Below, one piece after another: positions 12,140-20,239 of a stretch of DNA of 64,000 nt. This DNA is from Hyphomicrobiales bacterium (GTDB lineage: Bacteria; Pseudomonadota; Alphaproteobacteria; Rhizobiales; Methyloligellaceae). The notes beneath the pieces were generated by a model, which saw only the letters and a list, made by a program, of their open reading frames with translations, was not told the origin of the DNA and made no database searches. The stretch's first letter is position 1, and the number at the start of each line of letters is the position of its first letter. A program made the position numbers and the translations under genes. Location: assembly GCA_021775595.1 (NCBI GenBank), contig JAJFHN010000006.1:1-64000 (forward strand), in the 5' to 3' direction.

Positions 12140-14726
12140 TCCTCTGCGGCACGACGATCACCTTCTTAACTTTCTTATCGCCAATAGCCTTCATCACATT
12201 ATCGAGGTTTAGGGCCGCAGCCTCAACATCCTCTTTTGCCGCATCCCGCGCGATTGTCAATTCGTCACGGCGTTTGCCGTTGACTTGAACCGCGATGGTA
12301 ACGGTGTCGTCCACAATAAGGGCGGAATCGGCTTGTGGCCATGGTTGGTCGGCAACGAGTGTGTCATGACCAAGGCGCAGCCAGCACTCTTCAGCCAAGT
12401 GCGGCATCATCGGCGCGACCATGATGGTCAAATTATCCAGTGCTTCGCGCAGCGCGGCGTCCGATTTCAACTTTGGCGCAGCCGCGGTAAGCGTGTTGAC
12501 GAACTCATAAATATGCGCGACGGCGCGGTTGAAACGAAGCGCATCCAGGTCCGCGCTGATGGAATGGATGGTCTTGTGGGTGGCGCGCCTAAGGTCAAGC
12601 GCTGGGCCCTCTGAAGCGTTTTCGGGAACGCTGCCGATCTGCGCGGCGCCATCTGCCGCCTCATCGATCAGCCGCCAGAGGCGTTGGACGAAACGCCAGG
12701 CGCCCTCGACACCGGCCTCGGTCCATTGCACGTCGCGTTCGGGCGGCGAATCCGACAGCATGAACCAGCGGATCGTATCGGCGCCGTAGCGGGCAATGAT
12801 GTCTTCCGGGTCGACCGTGTTGTGTTTCGACTTCGACATTTTCTCGATCGGGCCGATTTCAATTTCGGCGCCCGTCTCGATCGCCACAGCGTGGCGACTC
12901 TTACCTTCGCCCTCCAAACGAATGTCGGCGGGATTGACCCAGCCGCCCTCGGCGTCGCGGTAGGTTTCGTGATTGACCATGCCTTGGGTGAAAAGCCCGG
13001 CAAAGGGTTCTTCCACACCTGCGTGCCCCGTCGCCGTCATCGCGCGAGTGAAGAAGCGCGCATAGAGCAAATGCAGAATCGCATGCTCTACGCCGCCGAT
13101 ATACTGATCCACCGGAAGCCAGTAATCGACCGCATTGCGGGCGGCGGGCTCATCGGAGCGGGGCGAACAAAAGCGCGCGAAGTACCAAGACGAATCGACG
13201 AATGTGTCAAAGGTGTCGGTTTCGCGCCGTGCGTCTTTGCCGCAAGCCGGACAGGCGACGTCCTTCCAACTGGGGTGGCGCTCCAGTGGATTGCCTGGTG
13301 TGTCGAAAGTGACGTCCTCGGGCAGTGTGACCGGCAGGTCCGCGCGCGGCACCTGCACCACGCCGCAGTCGTCGCAATGGATCATCGGGATAGGGCAACC
13401 CCAATAGCGTTGCCGCGAGATACCCCAATCGCGCAGGCGAAAATTCGTTCGCCGCTCGCCTTGCCGCTCGCGGCCGACCTGCTGGCTCTCCAGCCGTGCG
13501 ATTGCGCTGTCCAAAGCAGAGTCGACATCGAGTCCATCGAGAAACTTCGAATTGGCGAGCCGGCCATCGCCGATATAGGCCTCATCGCCAACCTCGAAGC
13601 TGGCGGGGTCGGCCTCGGCGGGGATCACCACGGGCGTCACGGGGAGCTTGTATTTCCGGGCGAAGTCCAGGTCGCGCTGATCATGCGCCGGGCAACCGAA
13701 AATAGCACCGGTGCCGTAATCCATCAAAACGAAATTGGCGACATAGACAGGCAGCTGCCAGTTCGGATCGAAGGGGTGGGTCGCGGTCAGGCCGGTGTCG
13801 TAGCCTTGTTTCTCGGCCGTCTCGATGTCCTCCTCGCTGGTGCCCGTTCGTTGGCACTCCTCGATGAAGGCGCCGAGTTTTTCATCCGATTCTGCAAGAG
13901 ACAGACTGAGCGGGTGGTCAGGCGCCAGCGCACAAAACGACGCGCCAAACAGCGTGTCGGGCCGGGTTGTGTAGACGGGCAGCACGGCATGGTCGTCGGG
14001 CGCGCCGTTCAATTCAAACCGGACCAGCGCGCCATGGGACTTACCGATCCAGTTGCGCTGCATGATGCGGACCTTTTCGGGCCAGCGGTCGAGCCCGTCG
14101 AGCGCCTGCAGCAGTTCATTGGCGTATTTGGTGATGGTGAAGAACCACTGGGTCAACTCGCGCTGCTCGACGGGTGCGCCGGAGCGCCAGCCTTTGCCGT
14201 CGATCACCTGTTCGTTCGCCAGCACCGTGTGATCGACTGGATCCCAATTGACCTTGGCCGTCTTGCGGGCAACGAGATCGTTGTCCAAAAAATCCAGGAA
14301 CAGGCGCTGCTCGTGGCGGTAATAGTCGGGGTCGCAGGTCGCGATCTCGCGCGACCAGTCGAGTGACAGCCCAAGCGCCTTAAGCTGACCGCGCATGGCG
14401 TCGATATTGGCGTAGGTCCATTCGGCCGGATGTACGCCGCGCTCCATGGCAGCGTTCTCGGCCGGCATGCCGAAAGCGTCCCAGCCCATTGGATGAAGCA
14501 CATTGAAGCCTTGGGCGCGTTTGGCCCGGGCCACGACATCGCCCATCGTGTAGTTGCGGACGTGGCCCATATGAATGCGCCCGGACGGGTAGGGAAACAT
14601 CTCGAGCACGTAGTATTTCGCGCCATCCGCATCCTCGCGCGCGGCGAACAACTGACGTTCGTCCCAGATCTTTTGCCAGTGCTTTTCGCGCACCGGTGCG
14701 TTGTAGCGCTCGTGTGCCATGGCCAT
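12120..14726 (-). CDS. leuS: Leucyl-tRNA synthetase
   Basis: 868 residues, full length. Charges tRNA-Leu with leucine. The class I signatures are HMGH (52-55, for HIGH) and KMSKS (~628). The CP1 editing domain lies between them, with a TTRPDTLFG motif ([12 protein letters not shown]-like) near 245-260. A zinc-ribbon-like insertion, [10 protein letters not shown] and [11 protein letters not shown], is present near 445-500. The anticodon-binding and C-terminal domains are complete. The ATG two codons in is an alternative start. It is the first gene of the leuS-lptE-holA unit and diverges from the PLP-homeostasis gene over ~170 bp. Confidence 0.97.
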   Translation of the reverse strand: MAMAHERYNAPVREKHWQKIWDERQLFAAREDADGAKYYVLEMFPYPSGRIHMGHVRNYTMGDVVARAKRAQGFNVLHPMGWDAFGMPAENAAMERGVHPAEWTYANIDAMRGQLKALGLSLDWSREIATCDPDYYRHEQRLFLDFLDNDLVARKTAKVNWDPVDHTVLANEQVIDGKGWRSGAPVEQRELTQWFFTITKYANELLQALDGLDRWPEKVRIMQRNWIGKSHGALVRFELNGAPDDHAVLPVYTTRPDTLFGASFCALAPDHPLSLSLAESDEKLGAFIEECQRTGTSEEDIETAEKQGYDTGLTATHPFDPNWQLPVYVANFVLMDYGTGAIFGCPAHDQRDLDFARKYKLPVTPVVIPAEADPASFEVGDEAYIGDGRLANSKFLDGLDVDSALDSAIARLESQQVGRERQGERRTNFRLRDWGISRQRYWGCPIPMIHCDDCGVVQVPRADLPVTLPEDVTFDTPGNPLERHPSWKDVACPACGKDARRETDTFDTFVDSSWYFARFCSPRSDEPAARNAVDYWLPVDQYIGGVEHAILHLLYARFFTRAMTATGHAGVEEPFAGLFTQGMVNHETYRDAEGGWVNPADIRLEGEGKSRHAVAIETGAEIEIGPIEKMSKSKHNTVDPEDIIARYGADTIRWFMLSDSPPERDVQWTEAGVEGAWRFVQRLWRLIDEAADGAAQIGSVPENASEGPALDLRRATHKTIHSISADLDALRFNRAVAHIYEFVNTLTAAAPKLKSDAALREALDNLTIMVAPMMPHLAEECWLRLGHDTLVADQPWPQADSALIVDDTVTIAVQVNGKRRDELTIARDAAKEDVEAAALNLDNVMKAIGDKKVKKVIVVPQRIVNVVA

Positions 14727-14894
14727 GCGTCGTGTCGGACCGGTGGTTGAATGTGTGTCCGTCTGCCCCTGTGATCGGCATGAGGCCCAAAAAGTTTGCG
14801 GGGGTCAAGCGTTGCGCTGCCCGACTTGCACCGGCGCAGCGCAGCGTTATGGTCGGCCGGACGCGGAGCGCGCGCCGGAGATTGGGATCATGCG

Positions 14895-15581
14895 ATGACT
14901 GAAACGGCACAAGACGATGTCGAGGGGCGGCTGACAGCCGTCCGCAGCGCGATCGGCGAGGCGGCGCGTGCGGCTGGGCGGCGGCCAGAGGACGTCCAAC
15001 TGGTGGCGGTTTCCAAGACGCTTGGGGCCAAGCCGATAGAGGAGGCTATTGCAGCAGGTCAGCGCCTGTTTGGTGAGAACAGGGTGCAGGAGGCACAGGC
15101 CAAATGGCCAGAACTCAAAGACCGCTTCGGCGATGTTGAGCTGCATTTGATCGGACCGCTTCAATCCAACAAGGCAAAGGATGCGGTGGCGCTGTTTGAT
15201 GTGATTGAAACGGTCGACAGGGAAAAGATCGCACGCGCGCTGGCGCGTGAGATCGAAGCAAGCGGCCGCAATGTGCGGTTGTTCGTCCAAGTCAACACGG
15301 GCGAGGAACCGCAAAAGGCGGGTGTTTTGCCAGGCGAAGCCCAAGCGTTCGTCACGCGCTGCCGCAGAGAATTTGGCCTGAAGATCGAAGGACTGATGTG
15401 CATTCCACCGCTCGATGAGGAGCCGGCGTTTCATTTCGCCCTGCTTGCCAAGATCGCGGCCGAGGCGGGCGTCGCCCGACTCAGCATGGGCATGAGCGCC
15501 GATTTCGAGACAGCGATCACCTTCGGTGCAACCCATGTGCGGGTCGGTACGGGGGTCTTCGGACCTCGCGAGCCGGCGTGA
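14895..15581 (+). CDS. YggS-family pyridoxal phosphate homeostasis protein
   Basis: 228 residues from ATG 14895 (MTETAQDD); the open frame upstream is low-complexity promoter sequence. It is an alanine-racemase-like TIM barrel that binds PLP through Lys41 in VAVSKT, with FGENRVQEAQ, HLIGPLQSNKAK and LSMGMSADFETAI as family signatures. The protein is cytosolic and buffers PLP levels and amino-acid metabolism rather than having a known catalytic activity. The gene is convergent with the L,D-transpeptidase, 14 bp apart. Confidence 0.94.
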   Translation: MTETAQDDVEGRLTAVRSAIGEAARAAGRRPEDVQLVAVSKTLGAKPIEEAIAAGQRLFGENRVQEAQAKWPELKDRFGDVELHLIGPLQSNKAKDAVALFDVIETVDREKIARALAREIEASGRNVRLFVQVNTGEEPQKAGVLPGEAQAFVTRCRREFGLKIEGLMCIPPLDEEPAFHFALLAKIAAEAGVARLSMGMSADFETAITFGATHVRVGTGVFGPREPA

Positions 15582-15595
15582 CGTGGGTCGGCTGC

Positions 15596-16216
15596 TCAGC
15601 TCAGAACAGTGAGCGCGGCGGCTGGACCAAGACGCGAAACCAGCTGCAGCAGATCTTCGCGCGCCAGCGCTATGCAGCCTGCCGTCGGGCCGTGATCGCT
15701 CGCCCATACATGCATGAAAACAGCGCTGCCCAACCCACGAATGCGGGGGCGATCATTGTGACCGAGCACGATGACGAGATCATAGAGCCCGTCCTTTCGC
15801 CACATCTCTTCGGCGCTTGCGCCATAGGGCAGAACCACCGGCCGGTTGTAATTGCGGTCGGCGGGCGCATCACACCAGCCGTCTTCTTGTTTGATAACGC
15901 GCAGGGGCAAAGCGGTCCGGGGTCGCTTGATGCGATCGGCGCGGTAGAGGACGCAACGAAAATCGAACCTGCCGAGCGGCGTCGCGCAATCGCCTTCACG
16001 CTTCAACGCTGCAATTGAGCCTTTGCCCAAAACACATGGCCAGTAGCGCGGGCCCAGTCGGACGAGACCGCGGGCTGCCTCACCGGCGGGTTTGGCCGCG
16101 CCGGAGCGGGCTGATCGCGGCAGGCGCACGGCGATTGCATCCATCCGTTCACGGATTTTTGAGTCATCGTGACGGCGCGCCACCTTTACCTCGATCTTGC
16201 CATGCGCTTGTTGCAC
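15596..16216 (-). CDS. L,D-transpeptidase (YkuD) family protein
   Basis: 206 residues. The YkuD catalytic signature is visible at the C-terminus: FMHVW (His169), then GPTAGCIAL with nucleophile Cys181. The region GKGSIAALKREGDCATPLG near residues 63-82 is the conserved beta-strand motif of the short YkuD/ErfK subgroup. No signal peptide is evident at the annotated N-terminus, which is unusual if it acts on peptidoglycan in the periplasm; a later start or another substrate is possible. It lies between the PLP-homeostasis gene (convergent) and a response regulator (divergent). Confidence 0.85.
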   Translation of the reverse strand: MQQAHGKIEVKVARRHDDSKIRERMDAIAVRLPRSARSGAAKPAGEAARGLVRLGPRYWPCVLGKGSIAALKREGDCATPLGRFDFRCVLYRADRIKRPRTALPLRVIKQEDGWCDAPADRNYNRPVVLPYGASAEEMWRKDGLYDLVIVLGHNDRPRIRGLGSAVFMHVWASDHGPTAGCIALAREDLLQLVSRLGPAAALTVLS

Positions 16217-16280
16217 CCTAACTGGGGAGTTACATCAGTGTTGGATGTGAGAAAAGACGTCTTGTAACGAGGGATGGCTC

Positions 16281-16967
16281 ATGAGCACGGCGCGCACAAT
16301 CTTGATAGTCGACGACGATGACGACTTGAGGGAAACGCTAACGGAACAATTGGCGCCACACGACGAGTTCGAGCCAATCAGCGCGCCGACGGCCAGCGCG
16401 GCGCTCGAATCGGCCAAATCAAATCATGTCGATTTGATTCTGCTCGATGTCGGTCTCCCGGACATGGACGGGCGCGAGGCCTGCAAGCTGCTGCGCAAGA
16501 ACGGCTACAAGGGTCCTGTCGTTATGTTGACGGGCCAAGACAGCGACGCGGACATGATCCTTGGCCTCGAATCGGGCGCCAATGACTATGTCACCAAACC
16601 CTTCCGCTTCGCCGTGTTGTTGGCGCGCATAAGAGCGCAATTGCGCCAACACGAGCAAAGCGAGGACGCCGTGTTCTCGATCGGCCACTATACCTTTCAG
16701 CCGGCGGCCAAGACGCTGGTGGATGACGCCGGCTCGCGAATCAGGCTGACGGAAAAAGAATCCTCGATCCTGAAATACCTCTATCGCGCTGGCGAAAAGG
16801 TCGTCGGGCGCGACGTGCTGCTGCACGAGGTGTGGGGTTACAATGCCGGCGTGACCACCCATACGCTCGAGACGCACATTTATCGCTTGCGTCAAAAGAT
16901 CGAGAGGGATCCGTCCAATTCTGAATTGTTGGTGACGGAAACGGGCGGCTACAAACTCGTTCCCTAG
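16281..16967 (+). CDS. OmpR/PhoB-type response regulator
   Basis: 228 residues. The N-terminal receiver domain has the acidic cluster VDDDDD (11-15), phosphoacceptor Asp56 in LILLDVGLPDMDG, the switch threonine (MLTGQ) and the TKPFR lysine. The C-terminal winged helix (RLTEKESSILKYL... HTLETHIYRLRQKIE) binds DNA. The run of five aspartates at the acidic pocket is unusual. It resembles CenR/CzcR-like essential regulators of alphaproteobacteria, but that assignment is inference. No kinase gene lies next to it; the ATG follows AACGAGGGATGGCTC. Confidence 0.92.
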   Translation: MSTARTILIVDDDDDLRETLTEQLAPHDEFEPISAPTASAALESAKSNHVDLILLDVGLPDMDGREACKLLRKNGYKGPVVMLTGQDSDADMILGLESGANDYVTKPFRFAVLLARIRAQLRQHEQSEDAVFSIGHYTFQPAAKTLVDDAGSRIRLTEKESSILKYLYRAGEKVVGRDVLLHEVWGYNAGVTTHTLETHIYRLRQKIERDPSNSELLVTETGGYKLVP

Positions 16968-16991
16968 GTCCGATTGTCCGCTCTTATGCGC

Positions 16992-17807
16992 TCATGTGTC
17001 GATCTCGACGATGACCGGCGCGTGGTCGGACGGCTTTTCCCAGTCGCGCGCCACATCGACCACTTCGACCCCGCTTGTGCCCTGGGCCAATGGCGGCGTC
17101 ACCCAGACGTGATCGAGACGGCGTCCGCGGTTTGAGACGCGCCAGTCGCGCGAGCGATAACTCCACCAGGTAAAGAGCCGTTCTTCCGGCGGGATGTGTT
17201 GGCGCGCAACGTCGATCCAGTCCTGCGAGCCCATCAGGCTCGCAAGATGTGCGACCTCGACCGGAGTGTGGCTGACGACCTTGAGCAGCTGTTTGTGGGA
17301 CCAGACGTCGGTCTCGAGCGGCGCCACGTTGAAATCGCCCACAAGCACGAAGCGGTTTGCCGCGCTGTCGCCCTGGCCAGAGAACCAGTTCGTCATGGCG
17401 GTGAGATAATCGAGCTTCTGGCGAAATTTCGGATTGGCGTCGGGATCGGGCACGTCGCCGCCCGAGGGCACATACACATTATGCAGCGCGATCGGTTTGG
17501 CTGCGCCGCCTGGTTCGACTTCGACCGCGACGTGACGGGCGTGGCCGCTGCCGTTGAAATCTTGGGACTCCAGTCGACGGAGCGGCAGCCGCGAACAAAT
17601 CGCTACGCCATGATGTCCCTTCTGACCCCTGACCTCGACATGATCGAAACCGATCGCCTTGATCTGCTTCAAGGGAAAGGCGTCGTCGCTGCACTTGATT
17701 TCCTGCAGGCAGAGTATGTCGGGGGCGTACTGGGCGGCGAATCGCTCAACCAGATTGATTCGCAGGCGCACGGAATTGATGTTCCAGGTGGCGAGTTTGA
17801 CGCTCAT
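16992..17807 (-). CDS. xthA: Exodeoxyribonuclease III
   Basis: 271 residues from the ATG at 17807 (MSVKLATWNINSVR); the frame is open further up but that part is not conserved. It is an AP endonuclease and 3'-5' exonuclease in base-excision repair. Catalytic features are LCLQEIKCSDD (Glu36), NVYVPSGG, GDFNVAPLETD and the terminal SDHAPVIVEI. It faces the response regulator convergently (24 bp apart). The gene diverges from the beta-barrel gene at 18079. Confidence 0.95.
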   Translation of the reverse strand: MSVKLATWNINSVRLRINLVERFAAQYAPDILCLQEIKCSDDAFPLKQIKAIGFDHVEVRGQKGHHGVAICSRLPLRRLESQDFNGSGHARHVAVEVEPGGAAKPIALHNVYVPSGGDVPDPDANPKFRQKLDYLTAMTNWFSGQGDSAANRFVLVGDFNVAPLETDVWSHKQLLKVVSHTPVEVAHLASLMGSQDWIDVARQHIPPEERLFTWWSYRSRDWRVSNRGRRLDHVWVTPPLAQGTSGVEVVDVARDWEKPSDHAPVIVEIDT

Positions 17808-17971
17808 GGGGCGATGGATACACGGGCCAGACCTTCCTTTCCAGTCCCGCGAGGCGGGTTGGGTGATTTTCCCCAACGCCTGGAGGTTGCGCGGCCTTGG
17901 CCCGGCGCGCAACGGTAGATATGCGGGTCTGGCGGCGCGCGCTCAAAAAAAACTTCGCCGCGCGATCGTGG

Positions 17972-17986
17972 TTAATCCTCCATTAA
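17972..17986. promoter_or_regulatory. Possible CtrA-binding site upstream of the beta-barrel gene
   Basis: TTAATCCTCCATTAA fits the TTAA-N7-TTAA consensus of the alphaproteobacterial cell-cycle regulator CtrA. It lies 93 bp upstream of the outer-membrane protein start, in the xthA/OMP divergent gap. A single match of this AT-rich motif can occur by chance. Confidence 0.4.
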
Positions 17987-18078
17987 ATTATCGGCCTCAT
18001 AGTCCCGAAATGAAACAGCTCGAAGGTTACCCGCGCCGTAGGGGCGTGGAGCTTCGCTGAGAGACAAAGGGGACTGTT

Positions 18079-18927
18079 GTGAAAACCTACCGCCACTCGA
18101 TTTTGATCGGTGCCGCTTTGTTAATGGGCCAAAGCGGTGCGGCAACCGCTGGCGGCATGATGCCGGCACCCGAATACCCGCCCGAGCCTTATGAGACATA
18201 CAAAGGAGCCGTGGAAGTCCCGGCGCCTGTGGTTGTTCATGACGCCTGGTACCTGCGCGGCTTCATCGGCATGACCAACCAGGACATCGACAACATTACG
18301 AATACGACGATCGAAAACGGCAATTTCCAGATCGAACAACATGGCTTCGACAGCTCGCCGTTTATCGGCGGCGGCATTGGCTACCAGGTCAACGAGCACA
18401 TTCGCTTCGATTTGACGTCCGAATATCGCGGCGGCGCCGACTTCCGCGGCCTCGACACCTATGTCGACCCAGGCTGCGGACCGGGTGTTTGCACCAACGA
18501 GCACACCGGCGTGAAGAGCGAATGGCTGCTCTTGGCCAATGCCTATTGGGACATCTTCACGTTGCATGGCGTGACGCCTTATGTGGGCGCCGGTATCGGT
18601 ACCGCGCGGGTGACGCTTGATGATTTCTGGGACGTGAACCTGGTCACCAACGGCTTGCATTGGGCCGACGACAACAGCGAATGGAATTTCGCTTGGGCGG
18701 TGACCGGCGGTTTCGCCTACGAACTCTCACCCACCCTCACATTCGATATGGCCTACCGCTATACGGAAACGGGTGACGGCACGACCGGTCCCTACTTCAC
18801 TTACGACCCGGCCGCGCCCCAGCCGCAAGATCCCACCACGCTCGAGGACATTCACTCGCACGATCTGCTGGTTGGCCTGCGCTGGAAATTTGGCCACGAG
18901 GAAGTGATCCCGATCGCTTACAAATAG
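18079..18927 (+). CDS. Outer-membrane beta-barrel protein
   Basis: 282 residues. A signal peptide with cleavage near residue 24 (GAATA|GG) precedes a proline-rich linker. The rest alternates as beta-strands: WYLRGFIGMT, SPFIGGGIGYQVN, FDLTSEYRG, TPYVGAGIGTARV, FAWAVTGGFAYEL, TFDMAYRYTETG and the final LLVGLRWKFG. This is the OmpA/Omp25-like small barrel pattern (8-10 strands), common as abundant surface proteins in alphaproteobacteria. The final strand is followed by ~10 residues. Single gene with its own rho-independent terminator at 18951-18987. The exact function is unknown. Confidence 0.88.
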   Translation: MKTYRHSILIGAALLMGQSGAATAGGMMPAPEYPPEPYETYKGAVEVPAPVVVHDAWYLRGFIGMTNQDIDNITNTTIENGNFQIEQHGFDSSPFIGGGIGYQVNEHIRFDLTSEYRGGADFRGLDTYVDPGCGPGVCTNEHTGVKSEWLLLANAYWDIFTLHGVTPYVGAGIGTARVTLDDFWDVNLVTNGLHWADDNSEWNFAWAVTGGFAYELSPTLTFDMAYRYTETGDGTTGPYFTYDPAAPQPQDPTTLEDIHSHDLLVGLRWKFGHEEVIPIAYK

Positions 18928-18950
18928 CCACACGAATTGCATATCAGCCA

Positions 18951-18987
18951 AAGCCCGCCGTGCAGAAATGCGCGGCGGGTTTTTTTT
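18951..18987 (+). terminator. Rho-independent terminator of the beta-barrel gene
   Basis: CCCGCCG (18954-18960) pairs with CGGCGGG (18973-18979), followed by eight T residues; 24 bp after the stop codon. Confidence 0.9.
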
Positions 18988-19013
18988 ATGGCGATTGAAA
19001 AACAGGAATCCGC

Positions 19014-19053
19014 ATAAAAAAAGCGCCCAACCGCTGCGCGTGGTTGGGCGCTT
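19014..19053 (-). terminator. Strong rho-independent terminator (minus strand)
   Basis: Perfect 12-bp stem AAGCGCCCAACC (19021-19032) with GGTTGGGCGCTT (19042-19053), followed on the minus strand by a T run (19020-19014). It ends the candidate small RNA or the lolA transcript. Confidence 0.9.
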
Positions 19054-19157
19054 AGAAAGCGCTATTTGCGCGGTGCGCCGGGAGGGAAACCGGCGCGAGC
19101 GAATGTGTCTACGGCTAGACGGGGGGCACTACCGATGATATTTGACCCATCCGCTAC
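19014..19157 (-). ncRNA. Candidate small RNA with terminator (anti-Shine-Dalgarno loop)
   Basis: On the minus strand a promoter-like pair TTGAAA (19192-19187) and TATTTT (19170-19165) with 16-bp spacing predicts a start near 19157. The transcript would have a GUCUA-GCCG-UAGAC hairpin (19107-19120) and a hairpin of GCGCCGG with CCGGCGC (19075-19096) whose loop reads UUUCCCUC, complementary to Shine-Dalgarno sequences. It would end in a 12-bp stem AAGCGCCCAACC/GGTTGGGCGCTT (19021-19053) with seven U residues. No ORF fits. It lies 185 bp downstream of lolA, so a long lolA 3' UTR is the alternative reading. No match to a named sRNA family is claimed. Confidence 0.5.
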
Positions 19158-19342
19158 TGAACCAAAAATAGGTGCGCGTTTGCAGATTTCAATCTCCGCG
19201 CCCGAAAAAAGTTAAAAAAAAATTACCAAACCACCCGCCATCGCCTGCGATTCGGCACGTTAAAGGCAGGTTTCCAGACTTGATTATTCTGGTGAATCAG
19301 CGTCTTAAAGAATTAGGGTGTGGATCGGCTTGAGCAAAACCG

Positions 19343-20077
19343 TCAATTGTTAAAATCTGGAAATTGAACGGTCGAGGTATCGAACAGTTTGCTTGAAACC
19401 TCTTTTCCCTTAACCAGATCGGCCACCTGAATGCGGGTGTCGAGACCCTGGGGATCGGTGATGATCCATTCCTTCAGCTCAATCTTGGCGCCCTTCTTGG
19501 TCGCATTGAAGAACAGCTTGATTTGACCGGGAGAATCGTTGGAGCGGTCCTGCAGGGTGAGCACGATGGAATCGGGTTCGCGGACGTAGCCCATGATGCG
19601 GGCATCGCGCACCAAATCGACGTCCTCGGTCAGCAACATGCGGAACGGGGTGGATTCGAGCGGATATTTGTCGACCGTTTTGAGATCATGGTCTTCGATG
19701 GAGAGATATTGGCCATCGGCGACGATGCGCAGCAGGCTGGGCTTGGCGTACTCGAAGCGCAAGCGGCCGGGCCGATGCACATAAAAGCGGCCGGTCGTCT
19801 CGTTGCGGTTGGCGTCGGTCTGGGTGAATTTGCCCTGCAGATGGATCAAATCGTTGAAATAGGCATTGACGCGCTTGATCGATTTGAGCGAAGCGGCGTC
19901 GAGTTCGACTTCCGCCGGTCCGTCATTCGGATCGTCGGCGGCATCGACCTCCGCCGACCAGTTGCCGCCCACCGCGCTTGATGAGCCGGAGTCGGACTTG
20001 TCCTGGGCGTAGGCCTGGCCGTTGCAAAGAACGAGCGCAATGGCAAGTGCGGCCGAGGTTGCGAAAGTGCGGGTCAT
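19343..20077 (-). CDS. lolA: Outer-membrane lipoprotein carrier protein LolA
   Basis: 244 residues. A signal peptide is cleaved near residue 24 (AYA|QDK). A low-complexity acidic linker follows, and then the LolA fold: LIHLQGKFTQTDANRN, GRFYVHRPGRLRFEYAKP, IVADGQYLSIEDHDL and TRIQVADL. LolA is the periplasmic chaperone that takes lipoproteins from LolCDE to the outer membrane. The DxxLGxFxQ-to-RPG...FEY pattern is diagnostic. It lies downstream of ftsK on the same strand (162 bp apart), the conserved ftsK-lolA order. Downstream are an A/T-rich stretch and the small-RNA region. Confidence 0.92.
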   Translation of the reverse strand: MTRTFATSAALAIALVLCNGQAYAQDKSDSGSSSAVGGNWSAEVDAADDPNDGPAEVELDAASLKSIKRVNAYFNDLIHLQGKFTQTDANRNETTGRFYVHRPGRLRFEYAKPSLLRIVADGQYLSIEDHDLKTVDKYPLESTPFRMLLTEDVDLVRDARIMGYVREPDSIVLTLQDRSNDSPGQIKLFFNATKKGAKIELKEWIITDPQGLDTRIQVADLVKGKEVSSKLFDTSTVQFPDFNN

Positions 20078-20239
20078 CGCGTCTATCCGTCTCTGCTCTC
20101 ATTCACGCCTGCCGGCCCGTCATGCGCCGGCTCGGTGGGCCGCTGATTCGCTCGCGTGCGTGATTGACTTAATCAGACACGGAAAAGTGGTCAACATTGG
20201 GCGAGATGAAACCGCTCGGCGCTGAAGCGGGCTGGCGCG

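Noticed and set aside
12684-14366. 560-codon open frame antisense to leuS
   Set aside because: It lies wholly over leuS in the complementary frame of GC-rich codons and has no family features; a codon-bias shadow.
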